A stretch of DNA of 37,688 nt from JAIRNF01 sp031550925. GTDB taxonomy: Bacteria > Bacteroidota > Bacteroidia > Bacteroidales > UBA932. Below the pieces are notes generated by a model. The model did no database searches. It had not been told where the DNA came from and saw only the letters and a program-made list of their open reading frames with translations. The translations under genes were made by a program, and so were the position numbers. The stretch is from assembly GCA_031550925.1 (NCBI GenBank), contig JAVBOE010000103.1:1-37688 (forward strand). Direction: 5' to 3'. Shown here piece after piece: positions 1 through 8,405 of the stretch. How positions within the stretch are numbered: position 1 is the stretch's first letter; each line of letters begins with the position of its first letter.

Positions 1-301
1 CATTGTCAACCATTTCGACAGCAAGGTTAATCTGTTCAAACGTTTCGCTATGCATAAAGTTAAACCCGTTTTCATCCTTATACAAGAATTGGTAGGGACG
101 GCGTTCAACGCTGATAATATCAATCTTTTCACCCGCAGTAAAGGTGTTTTCAAGCGTTTTCCCATTCTCAAGGTTTTTCATCTTAACCTTAACAAACGCT
201 CCTCCCTTGCCGGGCTTAACGTGTTGAAACCATGTAATAACACAAGGTTTACCGTTGTAAGAAATATAAAGTCCGTTTTTAAAATCTGCTGTAGTAGCCA
301 T
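1..301 (-). CDS. efp: Elongation factor P, 5' part (gene runs off the left edge)
   Basis: EF-P binds between the ribosomal P and E sites and relieves stalling at polyproline stretches. The first 100 codons are present. The protein opens MATTADFKNGLYISYNGKP, and the N-terminal KOW-like domain carries the exposed loop VKPGKGGAF, whose Lys32 matches the position that is modified in many EF-Ps. The OB-type region with ERRPYQFLYKDENGF follows. The ATG at 301 is the only sensible start and gives the expected N-terminus. A Bacteroidota -7 element (333-340) lies about 30 bases upstream. The 3' half is outside the window. Identity is secure from the conserved loop and overall pattern; no modification enzyme gene is visible here. 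Confidence 0.95.
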   Translation of the reverse strand, partial: MATTADFKNGLYISYNGKPCVITWFQHVKPGKGGAFVKVKMKNLENGKTLENTFTAGEKIDIISVERRPYQFLYKDENGFNFMHSETFEQINLAVEMVDN

Positions 302-332
302 CTAGTTTTTGTATTGTGTTAGTATCAAGATA

Positions 333-340
333 CAAAGGTA
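333..340 (-). promoter_or_regulatory. Putative efp promoter -7 element
   Basis: Read on the minus strand this is TACCTTTG, a perfect match to the Bacteroidota -7 consensus TAnnTTTG, about 30 bases before the efp ATG. I see no TTG at the ideal 19-bp spacing upstream, so the -33 half is weak or absent. Confidence 0.5.
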
Positions 341-429
341 AGCATTTTTCTTATTTTATAGAAGTACTAACAAAATGCTTTTTAAGTATCACAATATGTG
401 ATGTGTGTACAGCGATATGTAAAAGGGAT

Positions 430-498
430 GAACCACATAGAACACATAGAAGCACATAGTTTTATTCTCTATGTGCTTCTATGTGTTCTATGTGGTTC
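430..498. repeat. Perfect 30-bp-arm palindrome built from ACATAG units
   Basis: Arms 430-459 and 469-498 are perfect reverse complements around a 9-base loop (TTTTATTCT). Each arm contains three staggered copies of a CACATAG unit, spaced about 9-10 bases apart. The first 20 bases of the left arm recur exactly at 35821-35840. It lies between the divergent efp leader and the 3' end of the OmpA-family gene. The stem could fold in RNA of either strand, but no clean T-tract follows, so it looks more like a dispersed palindromic repeat than an ordinary terminator. Confidence 0.85.
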
Positions 499-536
499 AA
501 GTTCTTTAAGCCCCCTTTGGGGGTTGAGGGCCATTA

Positions 537-2438
537 CTATCTGTAATGCAATTTTATCTCAACCCTACGGTTCTTAGCCTTACCCGCATTGGTAATATTA
601 GAAGCGTACGGATGATCTGAACCATATGACTCTGTTATCAACCTGCTCTTAGGAACACCTTTATCTGCCAGATAGTTTGCAACCCTTTCGGCACGTTGCT
701 GCGAGAGCACATCATTTGTTTGATTAGAACCAACGCTATCTGCATGTCCTTCTATTGTTGCATAAACATCAGGATTAGCTATTAGAATTTCAGCAATCCT
801 ATTCAACGGCTCACGCGATTCTATCAACAGCCAATCGCTTCCGGTTACAAAGTAAATGCTATGCGCCAACAGATCGACTTCGTTTACAATAGCCTCGTCA
901 ACTTTAGGTTCTTCGGGCACAGGCTCGGGTTCAACATATACAATAACCTCTTTAATCTGTATAACCGTATCAACTCTAGGCTCCGGTTCCGGTAGTGGTT
1001 CCGGTATGTAAGTGGGCTCCTCTATATTTGGTTTAGACTTAACCTTTTTCGAACGTCCAATAGGTACATGGATACCCATATGAACATCGGTATTTTTTAT
1101 GTTGCTGGTCATAAGGTTGCTAAGCATTGTACCTGTTCCTACATAGAACACACCTACATTAATACCTATACCCCATCCAAATTCTTTTTGCTCGTTATAG
1201 CTAACAGGGCTATATACGCTAAACCAACGGCTTTCGTAACGAGGAGTAATTGCACCACCTGTTAAATAACGCGCTCCTACCGTATTACTTCCTACCAGAT
1301 TGAATGCTCCATCGGCATTAAGATATAAGCGTTTCCATACTTGCCAGTCGATGTTTGCTCTAAGCAATGTTGGGAGCTGCGGTTTCAGAGCTTCCATGCC
1401 CGACATATTTATGTAACCAGCCGATCTTAAATCGTCTATATATTCATCAAGCGAGCGACCATCTAGGTTTAAAAGGTCGGTAGGCTGACCAGAAAAGTTC
1501 ATCATATATGAACCCGAGTTAGGCGATGCGTCATACTTCAGCTTACCGATATCGGTTACCGAGGCTGAAATTCTCAGCTTATAGCTGGTAGGATTAAACC
1601 ACTCATTGCCTTCTTCAATTACCGCGCGGTTAACCGCCGATGTCCACTCATAAACAACACCAAGGTCTAGACCAAAACCTCTCGCATCAATATAGTCGTA
1701 AATATTTCCGCTAAGATCTTCGCTTACAAGCCTGTCGATACCTGTAGAGTATGCAAAGTTTGCATTACCTGTTAAAGTGGTAATATTATTCGCATCAAGC
1801 AAATTCACATTAACGTTGTCGGCCTGTAGCGTTCCTGCTCCCAAGCCAAGCACCCACTTACCGGTAACACCAGCTTTTAACCTATGACGATCATTCTGAA
1901 ACAACACACCACCATACGTTAAACCTATATCGGCAAAAGCATGCGCATCGGTTCTTAAACCATTTTGTGTAAACGTTTGACCATATGAAGCATATGTTTT
2001 ATTAGGACCGAACAGCTGGAATACATCATTTGACAGGCCTCTTTCGTTTGTCAAAAATCTAAAGCGGGTAGTCAGTCCCACCGAGTGCCTTTCATTAATA
2101 GCAACCATAATAGAGGGACCGAGAATATCAATATTACCCCGCATTTCTTTGCTATCGTTATTGTTTATTTTTTTGTATTGATTGTTTTCTGTCCAGTCAG
2201 AATATTTCATCTTAAACCAATCAGATTTCTTAACTTCATATGCATTCGTACCCGCACTACTACTTATAGACAAAATATTTACATCTAGCTTATAAACGCT
2301 ACCAGCAATATTCGCAGGATTTGCAAGAACACCCGCAACGCCCTCAAAGTTGTTATAAAGATATCCCGTGTACGACTGCGCTCGTAATGAGCCAAAGGCC
2401 ACAACCAAGCAAGCTGTAAGAGCTATAAATTTCTTCAT
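537..2438 (-). CDS. DUF5723/OmpA-family outer-membrane protein
   Basis: Predicted outer-membrane protein of 633 residues that probably anchors the membrane to peptidoglycan. A signal peptide (about residues 1-21, ending LRAQS) precedes a long beta-rich region starting SYTGYLYNNFEGVAGVLANP, the pattern of the Bacteroidota DUF5723 family. A Pro/Glu-rich linker (about 480-520) leads to a C-terminal OmpA-like domain (about 525-633) with GHADSVGSN, LSQQRAERV and NRRVEI, the usual peptidoglycan-binding signature. Start codon ATG at 2438. A TACCTTTG element further upstream (2556-2563, minus strand) would give a leader of roughly 110 bases. The gene stands alone, with palindromic repeats beyond its stop. 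Its exact role is unknown; structural or cell-envelope stability is an inference from the domains. Confidence 0.85.
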   Translation of the reverse strand: MKKFIALTACLVVAFGSLRAQSYTGYLYNNFEGVAGVLANPANIAGSVYKLDVNILSISSSAGTNAYEVKKSDWFKMKYSDWTENNQYKKINNNDSKEMRGNIDILGPSIMVAINERHSVGLTTRFRFLTNERGLSNDVFQLFGPNKTYASYGQTFTQNGLRTDAHAFADIGLTYGGVLFQNDRHRLKAGVTGKWVLGLGAGTLQADNVNVNLLDANNITTLTGNANFAYSTGIDRLVSEDLSGNIYDYIDARGFGLDLGVVYEWTSAVNRAVIEEGNEWFNPTSYKLRISASVTDIGKLKYDASPNSGSYMMNFSGQPTDLLNLDGRSLDEYIDDLRSAGYINMSGMEALKPQLPTLLRANIDWQVWKRLYLNADGAFNLVGSNTVGARYLTGGAITPRYESRWFSVYSPVSYNEQKEFGWGIGINVGVFYVGTGTMLSNLMTSNIKNTDVHMGIHVPIGRSKKVKSKPNIEEPTYIPEPLPEPEPRVDTVIQIKEVIVYVEPEPVPEEPKVDEAIVNEVDLLAHSIYFVTGSDWLLIESREPLNRIAEILIANPDVYATIEGHADSVGSNQTNDVLSQQRAERVANYLADKGVPKSRLITESYGSDHPYASNITNAGKAKNRRVEIKLHYR

Positions 2439-2698
2439 AAAGTTAGATTTTGGTTAGTATAACAAAACTTAAACATTTTGTTTTAGCTTTTGTTGAAAGC
2501 TACAAATACAAAATTCTTACTCACAACAACCTATAAATAACGCAATATAGTAACACAAAGGTACAACAAATCGTTCATTGTGTTAGCTTTAAAAGCTAAA
2601 ATACACTAATATCAATGAAAGGAGGCCCATTTTGGCACCGATTTATAAAGATTACAACAGTAATATCAACACAAAGCCGTAAGTTTTTTATCTTTTCC

Positions 2699-2706
2699 TA
2701 CATTTG
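2699..2706 (+). promoter_or_regulatory. Putative -7 element for the HExxH/barrel gene
   Basis: TACATTTG matches TAnnTTTG. Transcription starting some 5-8 bases downstream would exclude the upstream in-frame ATG at 2615, which supports a start at 2717 or 2729. Confidence 0.5.
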
Positions 2707-2728
2707 TAGAATCAGCATGTACCCAAAA

Positions 2729-5563
2729 ATGAAACCAAAAAGAGTACTTATTCTATTTTTACTTACCTCTTTTCTCTGTCTAAGTAAGCTGCACGGACAA
2801 TACGTTAGCTATGGTGCAGACCCGTGGGGACAACGCTGGCAGCAGATTACCACTCCGCATTTTAAGCTTATATATCCTAAAACCATCGACTCGTTGGCAC
2901 AACGCTACGCTTGGCTGCTCGATACGTCATACACTATTGGCTCTAGAAGTATAGGACATAAACCTATTCAAATACCTGTTATTTTGCATCCCGACAACGT
3001 ATTTTCTAACGGAGTGGTGGTATGGGCTCCACGTCGCATGGAAATATACACTACACCTCCAACGCAAAGCTACGCGCAGGATTGGAGCAAACAGCTGGCC
3101 TTACACGAGTTCCGCCATGTTGCACAAATCGATAAAATGAACACGGGTGTGATGCGTGTTGCCTACTACTTATTTGGCGAACAGGCAAGCGCATTGTGGC
3201 TATTACCCGTACCCAAATGGTTTTTGGAAGGAGATGCTGTGGCTACCGAAACAGCACTGTCTTCATCGGGGCGAGGAAGATCTTCAGAGTTTCACATGGC
3301 TTATCGCGCCTACCTCATGTCGGGTGTAGAATGGAGCTACGATAGATGGGTTAACGGTTCATATAAGTATAATGTACCAAACGTTTATAACTTCGGCTAC
3401 CAAAACGTTGCATACGCTCGCTACAAATACGGCGTTGATATTTGGGATAAGGTTTTGAGCCAATCGGCACACGGCTATTTTAATATACCCGCTTTTAGCA
3501 ACGCGTTTAAAAAATATACCGGAATAAACACAAAGCAGCTGCAAAAAGAAGCTTTTGATTACCTTAAACAGCAATGGATTGAAGAAGAAAAGGTATTGGA
3601 AGTTGACAAAAACACAAGCTATCTTCCATCGAGAAATGGCGATTACGTGAGCTTGCGTTCTCCTATAGCGATAGATGAACAAACGATGGTTGTTGTAGAA
3701 GTAAGCAACGACAAGCCTTCGCGTTTACTATTCGGCGATAAAAAAATAACGTTTAACTATAATGGTTTTAACGGAGATATAGCACAGTATAGAGGAAAGC
3801 TATACTGGAGCGAGAGTGTAAGCGACCCACGCTGGCAGCAACGTTCGTATGCAAATATAAAATCACTTGATACGAAAAGTGGTGTAATAAAAAAGCATAC
3901 ACGCAAAGGTCGTTATTTTACAGTTGCTTTTAATGACAGCCTTGACTATTACGCCACTTCCGGCATTAGCAGAGAGGGCACCAACACCATACATATACTG
4001 GATGCTGCAAATGATAAAGAGATAAAACAATTTAATGTACCTGCAGGGAATCAGGTAAGCGATTTGCAGTGGTTAAACACAGATGGAACGCTTGCCGTAC
4101 TTGTGCTTAACAACAAAGGTATGGGCATCTATTCCTTCAATTTAAATAACGAAGAATGGAATGTTCTGTTGCCAGAGTCATATACAAACATTAGTGGTAT
4201 TGCCATATATAATGATTACATTTTATTCGAATCGGAGTATAGCGGTATAAACAACATTTACGCGTTAAACCCAACTACTAAAAAGATATACAAGGTAACT
4301 TCATCACGGCTTGGAGCCTTTGATGCAGCAACGTTTGGAGACACGTTATATTTCTCCGACTACCAAAAGAACGGGCATCGGTTGGCGCAAAAAGAGCTAA
4401 ATAAAACAGAATGGGAAGAGGTTAACTGGAGCCATCCCTACCGCTTCTCTTTAGCGGAAACGCTTTCTATCCAAGAAAATTTTAATATTGATACCGTTGC
4501 AATTCCAACCGATATACAACACGAAAGTAAGCCGTATAGAAAACCGCTACACCTTATACATGTCCATAGCTGGATGCCATTTTACACCGAGCTGGATTCT
4601 GAGCTGAACTTCGACCCTGATGAGCTGATTCAATCCATTAAACCGGGATTTACGTTGCTATCGCAAAATTTGCTTAGTACTGCTGTTACAAGGTTGGGAT
4701 ATTCGTATGAGAATGGTTACAATGCCGGTCATGCTTCGTTTACATACAGCGGTTGGTATCCTGTTATAGATATCACGGCAAACTATGGCGGTGGCAAGCA
4801 ACGGCTAATTACAGAAGGACAGCTAAGTAAAGGTACCGAAAATTTATACGATGTTGGTGCAGCTATATATGTACCGCTTGTCTTCAACGGAACACGTTCA
4901 CTAAGCGGCTTCATTCCGCAAGTCAACATAAAGCATACCAACGACAGCTACTATGTTCCGTCAGAAGATGATTACCAAAGTGCAACACGCCTCGATTTAT
5001 TCTTACAGCACTATACCTACAGCCGTTCGGCAACAAGGGATATAAACCCTCGCTGGGGATACCGGATTCTGTTAGCTCGCCGTTCTATGCCTTTTGATAC
5101 CGAGAATTTTGGTACGATGTACGGTGCAAGGTTAACGGTGTACACACCGGGGTTGTTTGCCAACCATAGCTTAAAGCTATCGGGCAGCTTGCAGCGTCAA
5201 GATGTTAAACGCTACTATATGTCTAACCTCATGTCGTTCCCAAGAGGCTATGATTCGTTTCCAAGCAAAGAGCTGCAGTTCTTTTCGGCAGACTATGCTT
5301 TTCCAATTGCTTACCCCGACTTCAACATAGGGTCGTTGCTATACTTTAAGCGTTTTCGCCTTAACTTATTTACAGATGTCGGGCAAAATTCCTACTACAG
5401 GCAAAATGGAATTGTTACTACGAACCTTTTCTCATACGGTATTGATATCATTGCAGATTACCACGTAGCACGAAAAGAATACCCGTTTATGACAGGGTTA
5501 CGGCTGGTTAAACCCCGTAACAACGGATTAAGTGCAGAGCTTCTATTTAACGTGTCGTTTTAA
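2729..5563 (+). CDS. Secreted HExxH / propeller-like / outer-membrane barrel-like protein
   Basis: A 944-residue exported protein. I chose the ATG at 2729 because it gives a clean signal peptide (MKPKRVLILFLLTSFLCLSK, then LHGQ) just after a -7 element; 2717 is possible. Residues about 25-250 hold a gluzincin-like zinc peptidase pattern: HEFRH at 126-130 and a third-ligand candidate Glu167 in WFLEGDAVATE. The middle (about 270-560) has repeated short beta motifs with internal YFSD and ILFESEYSGINNIYAL segments, as in TolB/WD-like propellers. The last third (about 600-944) is rich in alternating aromatic strands and ends in FNVSF, with a terminal Phe as in barrels inserted by the BAM machinery. 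The domain order is what I see. Peptidase activity, propeller fold and surface location are inferred. Substrate unknown. Confidence 0.75.
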   Translation: MKPKRVLILFLLTSFLCLSKLHGQYVSYGADPWGQRWQQITTPHFKLIYPKTIDSLAQRYAWLLDTSYTIGSRSIGHKPIQIPVILHPDNVFSNGVVVWAPRRMEIYTTPPTQSYAQDWSKQLALHEFRHVAQIDKMNTGVMRVAYYLFGEQASALWLLPVPKWFLEGDAVATETALSSSGRGRSSEFHMAYRAYLMSGVEWSYDRWVNGSYKYNVPNVYNFGYQNVAYARYKYGVDIWDKVLSQSAHGYFNIPAFSNAFKKYTGINTKQLQKEAFDYLKQQWIEEEKVLEVDKNTSYLPSRNGDYVSLRSPIAIDEQTMVVVEVSNDKPSRLLFGDKKITFNYNGFNGDIAQYRGKLYWSESVSDPRWQQRSYANIKSLDTKSGVIKKHTRKGRYFTVAFNDSLDYYATSGISREGTNTIHILDAANDKEIKQFNVPAGNQVSDLQWLNTDGTLAVLVLNNKGMGIYSFNLNNEEWNVLLPESYTNISGIAIYNDYILFESEYSGINNIYALNPTTKKIYKVTSSRLGAFDAATFGDTLYFSDYQKNGHRLAQKELNKTEWEEVNWSHPYRFSLAETLSIQENFNIDTVAIPTDIQHESKPYRKPLHLIHVHSWMPFYTELDSELNFDPDELIQSIKPGFTLLSQNLLSTAVTRLGYSYENGYNAGHASFTYSGWYPVIDITANYGGGKQRLITEGQLSKGTENLYDVGAAIYVPLVFNGTRSLSGFIPQVNIKHTNDSYYVPSEDDYQSATRLDLFLQHYTYSRSATRDINPRWGYRILLARRSMPFDTENFGTMYGARLTVYTPGLFANHSLKLSGSLQRQDVKRYYMSNLMSFPRGYDSFPSKELQFFSADYAFPIAYPDFNIGSLLYFKRFRLNLFTDVGQNSYYRQNGIVTTNLFSYGIDIIADYHVARKEYPFMTGLRLVKPRNNGLSAELLFNVSF

Positions 5564-5574
5564 CTATTTACACT

Positions 5575-5582
5575 TATCTTTG
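5575..5582 (+). promoter_or_regulatory. Putative -7 element for the CorC-like gene
   Basis: TATCTTTG matches TAnnTTTG and lies 31 bases before the ATG at 5614, just after the preceding stop codon. This suggests the gene has its own promoter. Confidence 0.5.
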
Positions 5583-5613
5583 TTGTACAATGTAAGTTCC
5601 CAAACAACATTTT

Positions 5614-6885
5614 ATGGAATTCATCATCATTCTTATTCTGATATTTCTAAATGGTATCTTTTCAATGTCTGAAATTGCGCTGGTATCGGCACGAAAAGTA
5701 CGTTTAGAAGGTGCTGCAAAGAAAGGTAATAAAAGCGCACAACGGGCACTTAATCTGGCAAGCTCGCCCGACCGTTTTCTTTCAACCGTACAAATAGGCA
5801 TTACGCTAATCGGCATATTCATGGGGATGTATAGCGGTAAGAGCTTCAGTGCGAAGCTGCAAGTTTTGTTTTCTCAGATTGAGTTCATCCGTCCGTATGC
5901 CCACATTATTTCCGATGTCATTATTCTTATTGTTATTACCTACCTTACGTTAGTTTTAGGAGAACTTGTTCCTAAACGCATTGGTATGACTAACCCCGAA
6001 GCCATATCACGTATAGTAGCCGGTCCGATGACTGTCTTATCAAAGATAACGGCACCGTTCATTTGGTTGCTATCGACGTCAACCAACTTCGTAATAAAAA
6101 TAATGCGCATAAGAAGAAAAGACGACAACCGTGTTACCGAAGAAGAGATTAAAGCCATTGTGCAAGAAGGCACAGAAGGTGGCGAGGTGCAAGAAGTTGA
6201 GCAAGACATTGTAGAGCGTGTTTTCTTTTTGGGCGATAGAAAAATCGGTTCGCTGGCAACACACCGAAGCGAGCTGATATGGATTGATATTGACGACACT
6301 GTTGATGATATAAAGAAAAAAGTGAACGATGATATACACTATGTGTATCCGGTTGCCGATAAGAGTCTGGATAGCTTGCTGGGCATCGTTTTCCTCAAAG
6401 ACCTCTTCATAAATATCGACCGAGAAGATTTTTACCTTAGCAAGTATATTCGCAAAGCCCTGTTTTTACACGAAGGACAGAGCGTTTACAGCGTATTGGC
6501 TCAGCTAAAAGAATCGAAGGCGCATTATGCTTTTGTTACCGATGACTACGGTAGCATAGACGGATTAATTACTATGAACGATATCTTAGAAGCGTTGGTG
6601 GGCGAGATGGACGATGAAAGAGAACAACCTATTGCTCGCAAAGACGGAAGTGTACTAATAGACGGGCAATATTCTTTCTACGATTTTCTTAGCTACTACG
6701 ATATGCAGGCTTTGTACCCCGATTATCCGTTCAACACGCTAAGCGGGTTAATACTAGACCAGCTGAAGCACGTTCCAACTACCGGAGAAAAGATGAGTTG
6801 GCTTGACTTTGAACTTGAAATTATGGATATGGATAGTGCTCGTATAGATAAAGTACTAGTAAAAATACACAAAAAGCACAAGTAA
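5614..6885 (+). CDS. CorC/HlyC-family (CNNM-type) membrane protein with CBS domains
   Basis: A 423-residue inner-membrane protein of the hemolysin-like family, linked in other bacteria to magnesium/cobalt efflux or divalent-cation balance. It starts MEFIIILILIFLNGIFSMSE, the signature opening of the DUF21/CNNM transmembrane domain (about 1-190, with several hydrophobic helices and LGELVPKRIG). A CBS pair follows (about 205-330; YPVADKSLDSLLGIVFLKDL and FVTDDYGSIDGLITMNDILEALVG), then the CorC_HlyC C-terminal domain (about 340-420; YPFNTLSGLILDQL). Length and domain order are complete. The name 'hemolysin' is historical; ion transport or sensing is more likely. The next gene begins 19 bases downstream and may be co-transcribed. 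Confidence 0.9.
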   Translation: MEFIIILILIFLNGIFSMSEIALVSARKVRLEGAAKKGNKSAQRALNLASSPDRFLSTVQIGITLIGIFMGMYSGKSFSAKLQVLFSQIEFIRPYAHIISDVIILIVITYLTLVLGELVPKRIGMTNPEAISRIVAGPMTVLSKITAPFIWLLSTSTNFVIKIMRIRRKDDNRVTEEEIKAIVQEGTEGGEVQEVEQDIVERVFFLGDRKIGSLATHRSELIWIDIDDTVDDIKKKVNDDIHYVYPVADKSLDSLLGIVFLKDLFINIDREDFYLSKYIRKALFLHEGQSVYSVLAQLKESKAHYAFVTDDYGSIDGLITMNDILEALVGEMDDEREQPIARKDGSVLIDGQYSFYDFLSYYDMQALYPDYPFNTLSGLILDQLKHVPTTGEKMSWLDFELEIMDMDSARIDKVLVKIHKKHK

Positions 6886-6904
6886 AATATTTGCACAATT
6901 TTAT

Positions 6905-7651
6905 ATGAAAAGAATAGCCATAGTAGTGCTACTATTGTTTGTATTTGTACCTGTTGTAGCCCAGCTCCCATTCAAAGAGCAACAAAAGCAATATCAGCGC
7001 GTAAGAAAAGCTTATACCGATAAAGAAAAAACAGTCGAAAAAAGTTTAGCAGATAACGGCATTAAGACAAATATGTTGCAGCTGCACCTACGCGCGTTTA
7101 AGCAGGAAAAAGAGCTGCAGGTATGGGCTAAAAATAAAACCGACGAAAAATATACACTCATAAAAACCTACAAGTTCTGCTCTCTATCAGGGTCGCTAGG
7201 ACCTAAGCGCAAACAGGGTGACGGACAAGTGCCGGAAGGTTTTTATCGCATAGATCGCTTTAATCCGTACAGCAACTTTTATCTTTCGCTAGGAGTAAAC
7301 TACCCCAACAAATCAGATCAAATACTTGGCAGTAAAGGCAAGCTGGGTGGCGATATATTTATTCATGGCGATTGTGTTACTATTGGCTGTATTCCTATTA
7401 CCGACGATAAAATTAAAGAACTGTATGTTTATTGCGTAGAGGCAAAAAACAACGGTGGCACAATACCTGTAACTATTTTCCCTGCTAAGCTTACCGACAG
7501 CAAGCTGCAGGAGCTGAAAAATAAATACAGCAACGATACCGACAAGCTAAACATCTGGAGCGACTTAAAGCAAGCCTACGATTACTTTGAGCAAAATAAA
7601 AACCTGCCGGGCATTACTTTTCTAAGCACGGGCAGGCATAAGGTTCAATAG
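6905..7651 (+). CDS. L,D-transpeptidase (YafK-like), periplasmic
   Basis: A 248-residue exported protein of the YkuD/L,D-transpeptidase fold, which forms peptidoglycan cross-links or attaches proteins or amino acids to the wall through a catalytic cysteine. An N-terminal signal peptide (about 1-19, ending VVAQ) is followed by the core with LGPKRKQGDGQVPEGFYRI, the usual KxGDxxTPEG-like strand, and the catalytic motif IHGDCVTIGCIPI (His154, Cys162). The C-terminal extension (about 190-248) is Lys-rich. It follows the CorC-like gene by 19 bases. YafK-type members without a LysM domain are common in Bacteroidota. The exact reaction here cannot be told from sequence. Confidence 0.88.
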   Translation: MKRIAIVVLLLFVFVPVVAQLPFKEQQKQYQRVRKAYTDKEKTVEKSLADNGIKTNMLQLHLRAFKQEKELQVWAKNKTDEKYTLIKTYKFCSLSGSLGPKRKQGDGQVPEGFYRIDRFNPYSNFYLSLGVNYPNKSDQILGSKGKLGGDIFIHGDCVTIGCIPITDDKIKELYVYCVEAKNNGGTIPVTIFPAKLTDSKLQELKNKYSNDTDKLNIWSDLKQAYDYFEQNKNLPGITFLSTGRHKVQ

Positions 7652-7661
7652 CGAATGTGAC

Positions 7662-7738
7662 AATGTGGTAATTTGATAATATGCAAATGATATTCTATAT
7701 AAAACAACCTCATTAACACATTATCAAATTAGCACATT
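7662..7738. repeat. Imperfect inverted repeat of the AATGTG/TTTGATAAT type
   Basis: Arms 7662-7680 and 7720-7738 are 19 bases long with one mismatch (AATGTGGTAATTTGATAAT against a reverse complement with C in place of the second G of GG). They fill the gap between two convergent genes. There is no T-tract typical of a terminator. A further AATGTGA copy just before the left arm suggests a tandem-unit origin. Confidence 0.75.
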
Positions 7739-7740
7739 AA

Positions 7741-8079
7741 TTAGTGCGAAACAAACTTCAATCCTACGATAGATGCGATAAGCGTGAAGATGAAAAAGAT
7801 GCGCCAGAAATCTGTGGGCTCTTTAAAAATCAGCATACCTATCACTGCTGTACCTACCGCGCCAATACCAGCCCATACCGCGTAGGCCGTACCCATAGGT
7901 ATAGCACCTGTCTGCATCGATGTGGCTTTATAGAGCAGATACATGCTTAGTCCGCAGCTAATCAAAAATCCAACAAGCCATAAAAGAGAGGTTGTTCCGG
8001 TAGTTTCTTTTACCTTACCTAAACATGTTGTAAAACCAACTTCAAAAAATCCTCCGAGAATTAATAAAATCCATGCCAT
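7741..8079 (-). CDS. gdx: SMR-family exporter, Gdx/SugE type (guanidinium exporter)
   Basis: A 112-residue, four-helix inner-membrane transporter of the small multidrug resistance family. The start MAWILLILGGFFEVGFTTCL places the essential Glu at position 13, as in Gdx/SugE (EmrE has Glu14). The segment PMGTAYAVWAGIGAVG matches the Gdx subgroup rather than EmrE. Known Gdx proteins work as dimers exchanging guanidinium for protons. I chose ATG 8079. The frame stays open upstream to 8160, but those 27 codons are not family-like and lie in the probable leader. A near-consensus promoter is at 8251-8280, implying a leader of about 165 bases with a strong stem (see separate entries). Single SMR gene, so presumably homodimeric. 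Confidence 0.88.
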   Translation of the reverse strand: MAWILLILGGFFEVGFTTCLGKVKETTGTTSLLWLVGFLISCGLSMYLLYKATSMQTGAIPMGTAYAVWAGIGAVGTAVIGMLIFKEPTDFWRIFFIFTLIASIVGLKFVSH

Positions 8080-8117
8080 TTTTAGTATTTTTAGCACATT
8101 AAACAATAGCAAGGCGA

Positions 8118-8163
8118 CCCTTGCAATAACAATTCTTTCTACAAAAGGCTTGTCCTGCAAGGG
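8118..8163 (-). other. 8-bp perfect stem in the gdx leader
   Basis: On the minus strand CCCTTGCA (8163-8156) pairs with TGCAAGGG (8125-8118) around a 30-base loop containing GGACAAGCC. It sits 38 bases before the chosen gdx ATG, inside the predicted 5' leader. It may be a regulatory RNA element; it does not match any guanidine riboswitch consensus I know. Confidence 0.4.
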
Positions 8164-8250
8164 AGAATGAACGATGAAATATAAATCGTTTCAATCAATC
8201 GGAGTGATATGGAGCAATGAGTATTCATGTGCTAATCAACATCAACGGCG

Positions 8251-8280
8251 CAAACATACAAATTTGTACCCAACTAACAA
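8251..8280 (-). promoter_or_regulatory. Near-ideal Bacteroidota promoter for gdx
   Basis: On the minus strand TTG (8280-8278), 19 bases, then TATGTTTG (8258-8251): an exact match to the -33/-7 arrangement TTG-N19-TAnnTTTG. Transcription would start near 8244 and read toward gdx, leaving a leader of about 165 bases. The stretch 8080-8405 between gdx and the PhzF gene otherwise holds the leader stem and the repeat at 8283-8324. Confidence 0.7.
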
Positions 8281-8282
8281 TA

Positions 8283-8324
8283 TATAGACTATAAGACATA
8301 ATGACACAAAGACTTCAAGATTTT
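8283..8324 (+). repeat. Dispersed GACTTAA-type repeat, copy 1
   Basis: A half-palindrome starting TATAGACTATAAGACATAAT and ending near CAAGATTTT. It aligns along its length with 12781-12824 and with the left arm of 36663-36750. It lies upstream of the PhzF-family gene, directly behind the gdx promoter. Confidence 0.75.
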
Positions 8325-8405
8325 GATTGATGATAGAAATGTTGTACAATTTGAATATGCAATTATTGGTTGTAAGCCATATGCGATTAATAAACAAACA
8401 GAACC

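Noticed and set aside
50..322. Plus-strand open frame over the left edge
   Set aside because: It lies antisense to the clearly conserved efp coding sequence.
430..498. Repeated ACATAG units as a CRISPR array
   Set aside because: There are no unique spacers; the units form one palindrome, and no cas gene is near.
5940..6299. Minus-strand 119-codon frame
   Set aside because: Antisense to the CorC-like gene and Ser-rich without a family pattern.
8080..8250. Known guanidine riboswitch upstream of gdx
   Set aside because: I looked for the conserved strings of the guanidine-I, -II and -III classes and found no convincing match beyond a short GGACAAG string.
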